A program made the translations under genes and the position numbers. A DNA stretch of 64,000 nt from Ophiobolus disseminans (Eukaryota; Ascomycota; Dothideomycetes; Pleosporales; Phaeosphaeriaceae). The stretch lies in NCBI GenBank assembly GCA_010093685.1, contig MU006216.1:1563065-1627064 (forward strand), in the 5' to 3' direction. Of the stretch, positions 1 through 9,312 are shown one piece after another. The first letter of the stretch is position 1; each line of letters opens with the position of its first letter. The notes under the pieces are model-generated. The model ran no database searches, was not told where the DNA came from, and saw nothing but the letters and a program-made list of their open reading frames with translations.

Positions 1-1768
1 GGTGAACTGTAGTATGACATCCATAGCCTGTGGCTTCTTGAATAATAAAGCCGACAACTGCTTCAGGTACATGGTCATCTGTGTTTCGCATAGATGCGAT
101 ATGAACTGCTAATGCATTAGCGGCGAAATTTTGAAAGATATCGTAGTTAATACCTCTACAATGGTACCAACAATAGCACCGGCATTCCCGTCCAGATTTT
201 CCAACTCATCAATGTACATGCTGATCTTGTCGAAGTTGTTCTTGCATTGGTCGAGCAGCGTCCTCTTCTCGTACTTCGTATCCGGCGGACCTTGCATTGG
301 CGTTTCGCCGAGCAAGCGCTCTATCGTGGAGGTCTGAATCAAACTGTGCAACGCGCAGGCGTTCAAAAAATCTTGTCTTACGTCGGCGAGGGAATTATTG
401 TTGCCCAATATGTCATCGAAGCCTTCTGAGAACGCTGGAAAGGCGTTAGGGTCCACGTGGCTGAGCGCCTGTGTGATGCAGATTTCTGGTGTCATAGGGT
501 AGATGGATGGAGATATCTGCGAGAGAAGAACGGGTATCTTGTTCACAAGGAAAGACTTCAAGCAAAACATCGTCTGCGGCGGGTCACTCCGGTACATAGC
601 ATTAGCCAGAATATCGAACGCAGCAGTGATGAGGTCTGTAGCCATATTCTGGGGATCGATCTTTGGAAATTAGCCTCAGCCCACAAGTGTGGGAAGAGAA
701 ACACACCTTGTAGCGTGAGTGCAAGTAATTGATAATGGTAAAATCGTCAGAAAGCGGTCGTGCAGCTAGCTACACACTATCAGCCCTGGACGACAGAATT
801 TGGGGATCACGTACTAATGAGTTGAGAAAAATATAGAGTCCTGCTCTAGTATTCATTGTTGGAAGGTCCATAACTGCTTCGAGCTGGAGTGCAGCGACCT
901 CAAGCCCAGCATCGTCGTTAGTCTCTCCGTTCATAGCAGCAGGCTTATCGTGAAAGTCGTGTTGCTTTTGGGAAATCTCTAGTCGACTGGCGATCTGTAT
1001 GGAGTTTTGCGATCCAATGGAGCTGTGCGATAGAAATGTGATGAAAGAAGATAAAGATTGGGCAAAACTTTTGCGTAGACCTATCGGAATATCAGCAAAC
1101 ACAGTTGCACAAGCACAAGCACAACAGGGACTCTAGGGAGAAGCGCCATGATTACCTCGGTCCTTGCGGTTATTCAAGATATTGAGCGTCTTTGGATTTT
1201 CAATAATGCCGACCATGAGCATCCCAAGACCGTCTCGAACATTGATAGACTGCTGTTGCGGTTGCTGTTGGATGCCAGCCATGGCTTCAAGCACGGTATC
1301 GCGGGTGTGTGAGGTGACCAAAGCCTGCATCCAGCGAGTCACAACAATCAACGTCCTAAGAGCTTCGATGTTGTTCACTGGTCGCTCTTCGGCTTGGAAG
1401 CTCTTGGACAGGCGATGGAAGATGACCTCCTCCAGTTCTGGCGGGTTGTGCCAGCGAGTATCCTTTGCGCTCTCATCGTCGCCAGGCTTCGGTAGGCGAT
1501 CTTTTGAGTACTGGAATGTGGCGGAAAGCACCTCGGACGCGTCTACTTTCTTCAGAGCCAGCAATCGCTCGATATAGACAACTACACGCGGATCAACGCT
1601 GTTGGAATCCGCAGTGCGTGGACGTAGTAATAGCGCAGCAATCTTCCGCCCTGGCAGTGGTGACTTCGCGTGCAGCTGTGCAGCAGCTGCATCGAATAAA
1701 TCAGGCTGAATCCGGCGTTGGAGGCATCCATCAAGGAACAGCGTCCACTCCTTGACCATTAAATCCAT
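1..1768 (-). CDS. MED5: Mediator complex subunit 5 (Nut1), 5' part, runs off the left edge
   Basis: Tail-module subunit of the RNA polymerase II Mediator, a nuclear co-activator. The reading starts at the ATG at 1768 with the family-typical opening EWTLFLDGCLQRR. Exons by splice signals: 1156-1768, 815-1080, 707-769, 154-660 and a last one entering at 108; introns are 75, 45, 46 and 45 nt, and coding phase is conserved across all of them. The 45-nt intron 770-814 (donor GTACGT, branch GCTGAT, acceptor TGTAG) is a multiple of three and contains an in-frame TAG, so unspliced translation looks truncated. Joined, it gives the segment FLNSLLAARPLSDDF. The downstream motif LDQCKNNFDKI, followed by ELENLDGNAGAIV, is characteristic of fungal Med5. 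About 519 residues lie in the window; the C-terminal part is outside it. Identification rests on recalled family motifs. Confidence 0.85.
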
Positions 1769-2380
1769 AGTCCATGAGAAATGTGCGAGGTGTTCGCTGC
1801 GCCAAGAGATTCTAAACGGCTGAAAGGAATATCGGGGAGTGATGGGTGGTGGAGTGGTGAAGATGCTTGCCGATCACCTAGGCTCAGCTTGGCAGGCACG
1901 AACAATGAGGCTGGATTAACCGAGCGGGCCGTGCTAAGTTCCAGAGTCGGGCCAACAGTGTTCGCCTGTGCTATGGTGGTCAATCATTGGATGCAACTTC
2001 ATCACGGTAATGACCGCAAATTCTATCTACCTCTATCTATAATCCATAGGGCTGGATGAGGCTCCGGTTGGTGTACTCGCATGTTGGAGGGTGCGATGCA
2101 CAGTACCATCCCACTTGTAATTTCACTTCACTCGGTCCTACCAGAAACGATGTTCCATAACTGTGTTTGTATTTAATCCTATGAAAGACATTTGCAAATG
2201 CATGTTGTTACACAAATCAGCCATGTGCGTCCGATCGCTAACCCCAGCCCACGCAATTCCATTAAGCCCTGTGCGCGAATCTACGCGACTCATCGCACGA
2301 CACCCGAACCTGAAGAGTACAAGACCGCTGCATAACGCCATACTCCGATACCCGCACTTAGGACGCGCGCCTGCGGGCAT
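1769..2380. other. Intergenic region upstream of MED5
   Basis: About 610 bp between the MED5 start and the 3' end of the next minus-strand gene. It must hold the MED5 promoter. I see no clear TATA box, repeat or RNA gene. Confidence 0.5.
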
Positions 2381-3166
2381 CTAATGACAAATCCTCCGCA
2401 TCGGGTGCTCGTGGACCGACCTGTAGAGGTACGAAATCAGTACATGTCTGTCTCTAGTTTTCATAGGGGCGCTACGAACCATCCAGTCTTCCATTGCTAG
2501 CCACTGGCTCCAAGTCTTCTCCGCGCCCTCGATCTCAGCTAACGAGACGTCTTGTAGCGGCTTGAGGAAGGGGACCGACTCATGTGGCGACATATCGTAC
2601 TGGCACTTGACTTTCGCCCATCCAACGCTCTTGGCCGTGAAGAGGTAGTTTCGGCGCTCGCATTCGTGTACCGGACCAACGCCTTTTTTCCAATCTTCGC
2701 CAAAAAAGCCGTGCATGATACCTACTTTGTCCATGCCTGTGATGACGAGGCGGCGGATAAAAGGTACCAGAGAAACCCAAGCCGGTGCAGGTTGTCCGCG
2801 TGAATTCGTGACCGGGCCTTGGCGTGGCCATGGTAGGTTGTACGCAGCGGGACCAGAAGAGTGTGGGAGCGGGCCTGACGAGTTCATGAGGGGGTTTTGC
2901 GACCATTGAAAGGGTAGGCAGATGTTGATGAGCGCAGCAACAGCCTGGACTCCATTATCATGCTGGGCGTGGTCCAAGAAGAACCGCTGGCAGGACTGGT
3001 AGGCGGGGTGCCATTCGAAGATGTCAAATTGTGGTACAGCTGTTGGTGCGTTCTGACCAGAAGGGGATCCACCTGAAGAAGTACTGGCACCTGCAAAAGC
3101 TCCTCCTCCTTGAAAAGTCGGATATCCTGCAGGAAAATTGGTGGTGAATCCTGGAAGGCTTGTCAT
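2381..3166 (-). CDS. Hypothetical protein, 261 aa, single exon
   Basis: Uninterrupted 261-codon reading from the ATG at 3166. Residues 1-45 are low-complexity (Gly/Ser/Pro/Gln). The remainder is a well-mixed globular sequence rich in Trp and aromatic residues, for example FEWHPAYQSCQRFFLDHAQ near residue 50 and WSQWLAMEDWMV near residue 230, which argues for a real protein. I see no signal peptide, membrane segment or catalytic motif. I recognise no family with confidence. It is probably a lineage-specific ascomycete protein. Its 5' side faces the large intergenic region 3167-4574. Confidence 0.6.
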   Translation of the reverse strand: MTSLPGFTTNFPAGYPTFQGGGAFAGASTSSGGSPSGQNAPTAVPQFDIFEWHPAYQSCQRFFLDHAQHDNGVQAVAALINICLPFQWSQNPLMNSSGPLPHSSGPAAYNLPWPRQGPVTNSRGQPAPAWVSLVPFIRRLVITGMDKVGIMHGFFGEDWKKGVGPVHECERRNYLFTAKSVGWAKVKCQYDMSPHESVPFLKPLQDVSLAEIEGAEKTWSQWLAMEDWMVRSAPMKTRDRHVLISYLYRSVHEHPMRRICH

Positions 3167-4574
3167 GATGATGACTGGAGCGACTGCTGTTGAAAGATTG
3201 GTTAGCGAGGCGTGTTGCTTGACAGGAGGAAAACACCACCTTATGTACTTGCGACCTACCTGGAGCTACTGCAGTATCTATAATATGCCTGTAGAAGAAT
3301 CCAATGCCGTTAGTTAGTGAGGGTCGAAAGGAGTTTGGGGTCCCAGGTCTCGAGCTAAGAGAGATGAAGTCAATGACGTTGACAAGCGGCGAATATAAAA
3401 GGGCAGTGCTTTGCTGCTATTTGATACCGGGAGATGAAGAGATTATAGATGGGCGCATATGCAGATTTATACTCGCATTGTTTGATGGTGATGATGAGTC
3501 TCCAGGATTGTACGGAGTGGCTTTTCGGCACACGCCGCAGACCAAGACCAAGCTCTCCGTGGATTCATTGAAGCGTCGACGGTTTTTTGGAATGAATCCT
3601 TGTGAGGATCAGTTCGAGCCACAACTCGCCTCAATTGCATCCTTCCTGGATGCTGGGACTGGCCCGAGCCAATGGCAAAAGTGCGCCATGTTAGCCCGAC
3701 GGACAGGTTGCCTAGAGATTGTGGCTTCGCGAGTGGTTCGCGCTTGGAGAAAGCAAAAGCTCCGTAGCGATCGCCGTGGTCAACACGTCGTCCATCCGTC
3801 GGTGCGCAGTCGCAGTTGGCTGTGGGCTGTAGGCGCCTCAGCTGCAGGCTGCCCTCCTTTTTTGTTAGTTGCCCCGTCGGTTGTCTGCGACCGACATGCC
3901 CTGCCGCTCCAGACCCGTCGAAATCAGATCTCCGCCAGAGGCTCCCCGATCATGCGCCTTGGGAACGGATGGAGGGGCTAGACTGCTGACGGGCGCCTCT
4001 GGCGGATGACTGGCCCTTGAAACGCGTTTGACGATGTTTTGGGCGTTGAGGCTGCCGCCAGAGCTACTTGGTGTTTTGCATGGTGACGATGTTCAGGCAC
4101 ATATCACGCCCGCATGCAATATCACCGGCCCACGAACACCGAAGAAGCACTTCTCGTCGCCGATCACTGCATCGCTATGAGGCTGCAGTCGGATTGGGCC
4201 TGAGGCTACTTGACAGAGCGGCGAACGGTCAGCCAGTCGCCCAAGAAGGAGGTGGACGATGACCGTCCCCATTTGGCAGGCGCTCCCATCACTGCACTGA
4301 TCAGCGAACACTATAGGCCGCTCAGCCTCGCTATAGGTCTTTGCTTTTCATCTGCGACGCGTCGCCACACCGGCCCAGCTGGTCAGGGACGAAGTGTGCG
4401 TAGACAACACCACGCACCGACGAGTTGAGTTGCAGCATTGCACCCCTCGGCCGCCTAGCCGCAAGCGAGTGATGATGTAACAAATATTCCCGAACATGTC
4501 CATGCAGACCACCTGCATCCACAAGATCGTGAAGCTGAATGTGCTCATATACGATACGGCGGACAACATCTAAT
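3167..4574. other. Intergenic region between divergent genes
   Basis: About 1.4 kb between the divergently read orphan (start 3166) and the aldo-keto reductase (start 4575). It contains an ATATAAAAG string near 3393, but no start downstream of it that I can defend. The 225-codon plus-strand reading at 3304-3981 has a composition unlike a real protein. No repeat or RNA gene recognised. Confidence 0.4.
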
Positions 4575-5920
4575 ATGGCGCAGAACACGTTTTCATTGGC
4601 CTCGCGCACAAAGGCACGTACGCATTTAAGGTTACGCAAGGCAGCCAGCATTGACAAGTATAGCTTTCCAATGGCCTGTCCATGCCTACTATCCATCTTG
4701 GAGTGTATCTAACCTCCGGAAAGGAGACGTATCAGGCGGTACGATGGGCGCTAGAGGTATGCTCTCCTGTCCCCCGCTCGTTGGTGTGGTGCTGATGTCC
4801 GATAGGCAGGGTATCGAGGGTAAGGCCAAAAAGGCACGGCAGTCCAGCCAAATCACTGACGCCGGCGCAACAGTGTAGACTCGGCTGAGATGTACCGGAA
4901 CGAGAAAGAGTCAGGAAAAGCCATTTCAGACTACTTGGCAAGTGAGGCCAATACGCAGGCGCTCAAGCGGGAAGACATCCACTTCACCTCCAAGCTAGCA
5001 TCCAACGGCTCGTACGACGCGGCCCGCAAAGCAATAAAGCGGTCCGTCAAAGAGTGTGGCTTGGGCTATATTGACCTATTCCTCCTGCATTCGCCGTATG
5101 GTGGAAAGAAGGCGCGTCTTGACAGCTGGAGAGCCGTGCAAGATGCCATTGACGACGGCGAGGTCAGAATTGGAGGCGTGAGTAACTATGGCGTCAAGCA
5201 CGTAAGTCCTCCGTGCCCTCCCGAACGGTTGCCCTGTTTCAGCCAGTTCATAAGCACTCTACCAAAGGACAACATCCAGCTCGAGACATCAATGTTGGTG
5301 TGCCACCACACGGACTGTCCTGTGCTGTTCCTGTTCCAGGCAATACCGGACCTGACGAGGCAACTGCGGCTGCACGTCACCACTTCGAGCGATGTGTACT
5401 GACGGAAGCAGCTCCAGGAACTGCTCGAGTCCAAACCGCGGATTGCCCCCGCCGTCAACCAGATCGAGGTGCATCCCTTCAACACACGAAAAGACATTAC
5501 TTCCTTTTGCCAAGGAAATAACATTGTTGTCGAGGCATATGCGCCGCTCGTCCGGGCCTTGCGGATGAAGCACCCCACTATTGTGTCTCTCTCCAAGAAG
5601 TATTCGTGCACCCCTGGGCAGCTGCTCGTGAGATGGAGCCTGCAGCATGGGTACGTACCGCTGCCGAAGAGCGTCAAGAAGGAGCGCATCGTGGAGAACT
5701 CGGAGATAGGCGACTTTGAGATTGAGGACGGCGACCTGGCTAAAATGGACCAGCTGGACGAGTATCTAGTCACTGGTAAGACCCCCCAACCACCACCTGC
5801 ACAATGCAATTCGATGGCAACGTCGCCGCCACCATGACCCATTGTCGTGGAGTATTGGAGCTGGATGTTTGCTGACAGCCCCACCCGTGACCAGACTGGG
5901 ATCCTACGGACTGCCAGTAG
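4575..5920 (+). CDS. Aldo-keto reductase, 287 aa, six exons
   Basis: NAD(P)H-dependent aldo-keto reductase of the (beta/alpha)8 family; substrate not predictable. Exons: 4575-4613, 4664-4756, 4806-4819 (14 nt), 4874-5201, 5412-5775, 5895-5920, totalling exactly 288 codons with stop. The catalytic tetrad is present: Asp in VDSAEMYRNE, Tyr in the same motif, Lys in FTSKLASN and His in FLLHSP. The usual GYRH before the catalytic Asp reads GYRG. The C terminus VTDWDPTDCQ is a normal family ending reached only through the small last exon. The first intron (4614-4663) appears to start with GC (AAG|GCACGT) and end in TATAG. The 210- and 119-nt introns are long for this window. The start is supported by the typical leader MAQNTFSLASRTKLSNGLSM, recovered only after splicing. 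Confidence 0.85.
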
Positions 5921-6691
5921 TGAGTGTGGAGGATATCTGGAGAGACAGAATGCACGTGGGGGTGAGCCTGTTGCGGGGTGACGAGCCTCGGAGAAGAGGT
6001 GGGATGGGCCGTGCAACATTCGCAGGGCTGTACCGGGGGAGCGGTTCGCAGCAGGGCAGCGCCAGGGTAGCTAGTCACTCCACGGGCGCACCGATGCAGC
6101 CATCCCATCTCCCATCGCCCATCTGAGCCTCCTATGCATGGTTGGGACAGCCCTGGAGAGTCCCGGAGAACTGTCGCGTGCATCTCATGTGATAAGTGTG
6201 TGTGGAAATGCGTGGCCCAAGCACTCCCGCGGGATCGCGGACCCTGAACTCGCTCAATCCCAACGTAACTCGTACCCCGCCGATATTCGGCTCCCTCAAC
6301 CACATGCATCCTCTGCCTTCCAAGCGTGACGGCCAACAATTACAGTTCCTATCCTAGCCTCACGTCGCCGCAGCCCGCGCGAAAAACACGTGCAAACGCC
6401 CCCGCGATGCTCCCCATTGGCTGCAATATCCTTATCAGTATCAACGTACACCATGGTTTTGCATAGCGACTACAGCCCGGCCAACGAGAGCAACTTCCGG
6501 AGGCAATCGCTCGGCCTGTGACGTGTTTGAATTCAAATCTGCTTGCTTTTCAAACGAGGGCGCGACTTTACCCTTCCATATATATACGGTCCCTCTTTCC
6601 TTTGTCCTGTCACACCTCTCACACTCGACACCTTTGTCAATCTTGCCCTCCATTCCACCAATTACCCAAGATACTCAACACGTCCTACACA
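5921..6691. promoter_or_regulatory. Promoter region of NADP-glutamate dehydrogenase
   Basis: About 770 bp upstream of the GDH ATG. Visible elements: a TATA box TATATATA at 6579-6586 followed by a CT-rich stretch without an upstream ATG close to the start; a reverse CCAAT box (ATTGG) at 6416-6420; a CACGTG E-box at 6387-6392; and GATAAG motifs at 6191-6196 (plus) and 6431-6436 (minus). GATA motifs are the known target of AreA/NIT2 nitrogen regulators, so nitrogen control is plausible. Their use here is inference. Confidence 0.55.
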
Positions 6692-8286
6692 ATGTCTGAG
6701 CCTGAGTTCGAGCAAGCGCGCAAGGAGCTCGTCTCCACCCTCGAAGGATCCACCATCTTCGAGAAGAACCCCGAGTACAAGAAGGCTCTCGAGGTCGTCT
6801 CCGTGCCCGAGCGCATCATCCAGTTCCGCGTCGTTTGGGAGAATGACAAGGGCGAGTGCCAGGTCAACAAGGGTTACCGCGTCCAGTTCAACTCTGCTCT
6901 CGGCCCCTACAAGGGCGGACTCCGCTTCCACCCCACAGTCAATCTGTCCATCCTCAAGTTCTTGGGTTTCGAGCAGATCTTCAAGAATGCCCTCACTGGC
7001 CGTAAGTTCAATGACTAGATATACAATGCAATTCTAACAGTTTCAACAGTCAGCATGGGCGGTGGTAAAGGTGGCTGCGACTTCGACCCCAAGGGCAAGT
7101 CTGACAACGAGATCCGCAAGTTCTGCGTTGCTTTCATGAGGGAGCTCAACAAGCACATCGGTAAGTCTGCCCCTCGCACCCTCCACTCTCCGGCCTCCAG
7201 TGGGGCATGCACCTTGGACAACGGCCCTGCATAAGATTCCGACTGCAGACCAACCGGCTCGATCTGTGTTATCACCTCGTCGATCTGAAAGTGCGCCATC
7301 GGTGGATCTAGCCACGTTGTTGGTACTCCAATGGAACATTTCACTTACGTAAATCCACAGGCGCGGACACGGACGTACCAGCGGGTGACATCGGCGTCGG
7401 CGGTCGCGAGATCGGTTACCTCTTCGGTGCATACAGGGCGGAGCGCAACCGCTGGGAGGGCGTTCTCACTGGCAAGGGAGGCTCATGGGGTGGTAGCTTG
7501 ATCCGACCAGAGGCCACCGGCTACGGTCTCGTCTACTACGTCGAGCACATGATCAACTACGCCTCTGGTGGAAAGGAGTCGTTCAAGGGCAAGCGCGTCG
7601 CTCTGTCTGGCTCGGGCAATGTCGCTCAATTCGCCGCTCTGAAGATCATCGAGCTCGGCGGCACCGTTGTCTCCCTTAGCGACAGCAAGGGCGCCCTCAT
7701 TGCCGAGGACGACAAGGGTTTCACTCCTGAGATCATCAACCAGATCGCTGCTCTCAAGCTCGAGCGCAAGGCTCTGACTGCCCTTGAGAACCACAGCTTC
7801 CGCTACGTCGAGGGCGCACGCCCATGGAAGGAGGTCGGCAAGGTCGATATTGCCCTTCCTTCTGCGACCCAGAACGAAGTCTCCGAGGACGAGGCCAAGG
7901 CCCTCATCGACGCTGGAGCCAAGTACATCGCGGAGGGCTCCAACATGGGCTGCACACAAGAAGCCATTGAGACCTTCGAGGCCCACCGCCGCGAGAAGAA
8001 GGGCGACGCCATCTGGTATGCACCAGGAAAGGCCGCCAATGCCGGTGGTGTCGCCGTCTCTGGCCTTGAGATGGCCCAGAACTCCGCACGTCTATCGTGG
8101 ACCGCTGAGGAGGTTGACGAGAAGCTCAAGGGCATCATGAAGCAGTGCTTCGAGAACTGTCTCGAGACCGCCAAGGAGTACATCACCCCCGCTGAGGGTG
8201 AGTTCCCGTCCCTGGTCGGCGGCGCCAACGTCGCTGGTTTCAAGAAGGTTGCTGCGGCCATGAAGGACCAGGGTGACTGGTGGTGA
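6692..8286 (+). CDS. gdhA: NADP-specific glutamate dehydrogenase, 448 aa
   Basis: Catalyses reductive amination of 2-oxoglutarate with ammonium and NADPH to glutamate, the main ammonium-assimilation step in fungi; cytosolic, hexameric. Exons 6692-7001, 7050-7160, 7361-8286; the introns of 48 and 200 nt are GT-AG and phase is kept. Length matches fungal family I GDH (about 450 aa). Key motifs: GPYKGGLRFHP (substrate loop), LSMGGGKGGCDF with the catalytic-region lysine, and the dinucleotide-binding SGSGNVAQF. Codon use is strongly biased to C/G-ending codons compared with neighbours, as expected for a highly expressed gene. The promoter has TATA, CCAAT and GATA motifs. Ends DQGDWW. Confidence 0.97.
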
Positions 8287-9312
8287 ACGGCTCGCGCTGT
8301 TCAGCGGGCTGAGTTTTGTACATGATACCTCACGATTTTTTCTCTCTTTGGCTATCGTCTGAATGGACAGACGATTAGTTTCCATGCCTGTATATAGATA
8401 CCACGATTAAGAATGATCAAAACATATCCAATTCATGCTCTATGCATCTCAACGTTCACAGGAGCAACTGCTTTGGCAATTTCTGCCCCGCGTTTCCCCA
8501 CTACACTACGTCAAAAGATTTGATAAGCAGTCGTACCCCGCCATCCCAAACGACAAGAGACAACAAAAGCAAACCTCAAATGGCCCCCAAAAAATAACGC
8601 GCACAAAAGCAAAGCAACACCAAATCATCACATAGCTCCCGAGGTCTCCTCCGCATCCAGTTAGCTCTAGCCACGGCATGACACACAGCAATCCCAGTGC
8701 AGCCAGCGCGCGGCCAGCAGTGGGTTGCAGCGTGGTACAGCTTACTCGAATCCAATGTCTCAGCAATTTTGTCGGCCGGGCAGCTTACTCGATGCCTACA
8801 CCTCAGTGTTTCTTCGCGGGGTACGCCGCGCGCCGCGTCGCCACAAACTGTGACCGGAGATGATGTACATTAGCGTAAACGAAGAGGTATTAGCGCTGGT
8901 GGGCGGGTTCGATGTTTCGATGTCGGAGCAGAATGTCGGGTGATTTAGGGACGAGGCTTGGAGTGGTGAGTGGGTGGTCGGGTGGGGTAGGAAATTGACG
9001 GGACGGAGATGAGGTGGTGTGTGGATGTGCAGCAGGCGCTTGGGATTTGGATTGCTGCACTACTGTGCGATGGTTTGATTTGTGAGATGTGGTATAGCGT
9101 TTGCTGTATTTTCTCGCATGATGAGAGAGTAGTTTGTCGTTTACAGTTGTACAGGTCAGTGGGCTATGAAGAGTACAGTAAGACGATAGTGTGAAGGAGA
9201 TGTATTTCGTTGGGGTAAGAGAGACGAGTCGACACCTAAGGGAATAGCGCTTTTACTAGTACATATACTCGAAGCGTCGCTGAAAACTCACCTTCTGCAT
9301 AGGCAATTTAGG
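8287..9312. other. Intergenic region, convergent 3' ends
   Basis: About 1 kb between the 3' ends of GDH (plus) and the large STAND-related gene (minus). It has short spurious open readings only. No RNA gene, repeat or mobile element recognised. Confidence 0.5.

Noticed and set aside
770..772. In-frame TAG suggesting a broken MED5
   Set aside because: It lies inside a 45-nt intron with a strong donor, branch site and acceptor; removing it restores the family sequence and phase.
3304..3981. 225-codon plus-strand reading
   Set aside because: Irregular, Arg/Ser/Cys-rich composition, no motif and no splice-linked partner; it sits in a divergent promoter region.
4331..4696. 121-codon minus-strand reading that looks fairly protein-like
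   Set aside because: It overlaps the first two exons of the aldo-keto reductase on the opposite strand and has no recognisable motif.
5202..5411. Open extension of reductase exon 4 past KH
   Set aside because: It destroys the conserved ELLESKPRIAP continuation; the GTAAGT donor and GCAG acceptor give a clean join instead.
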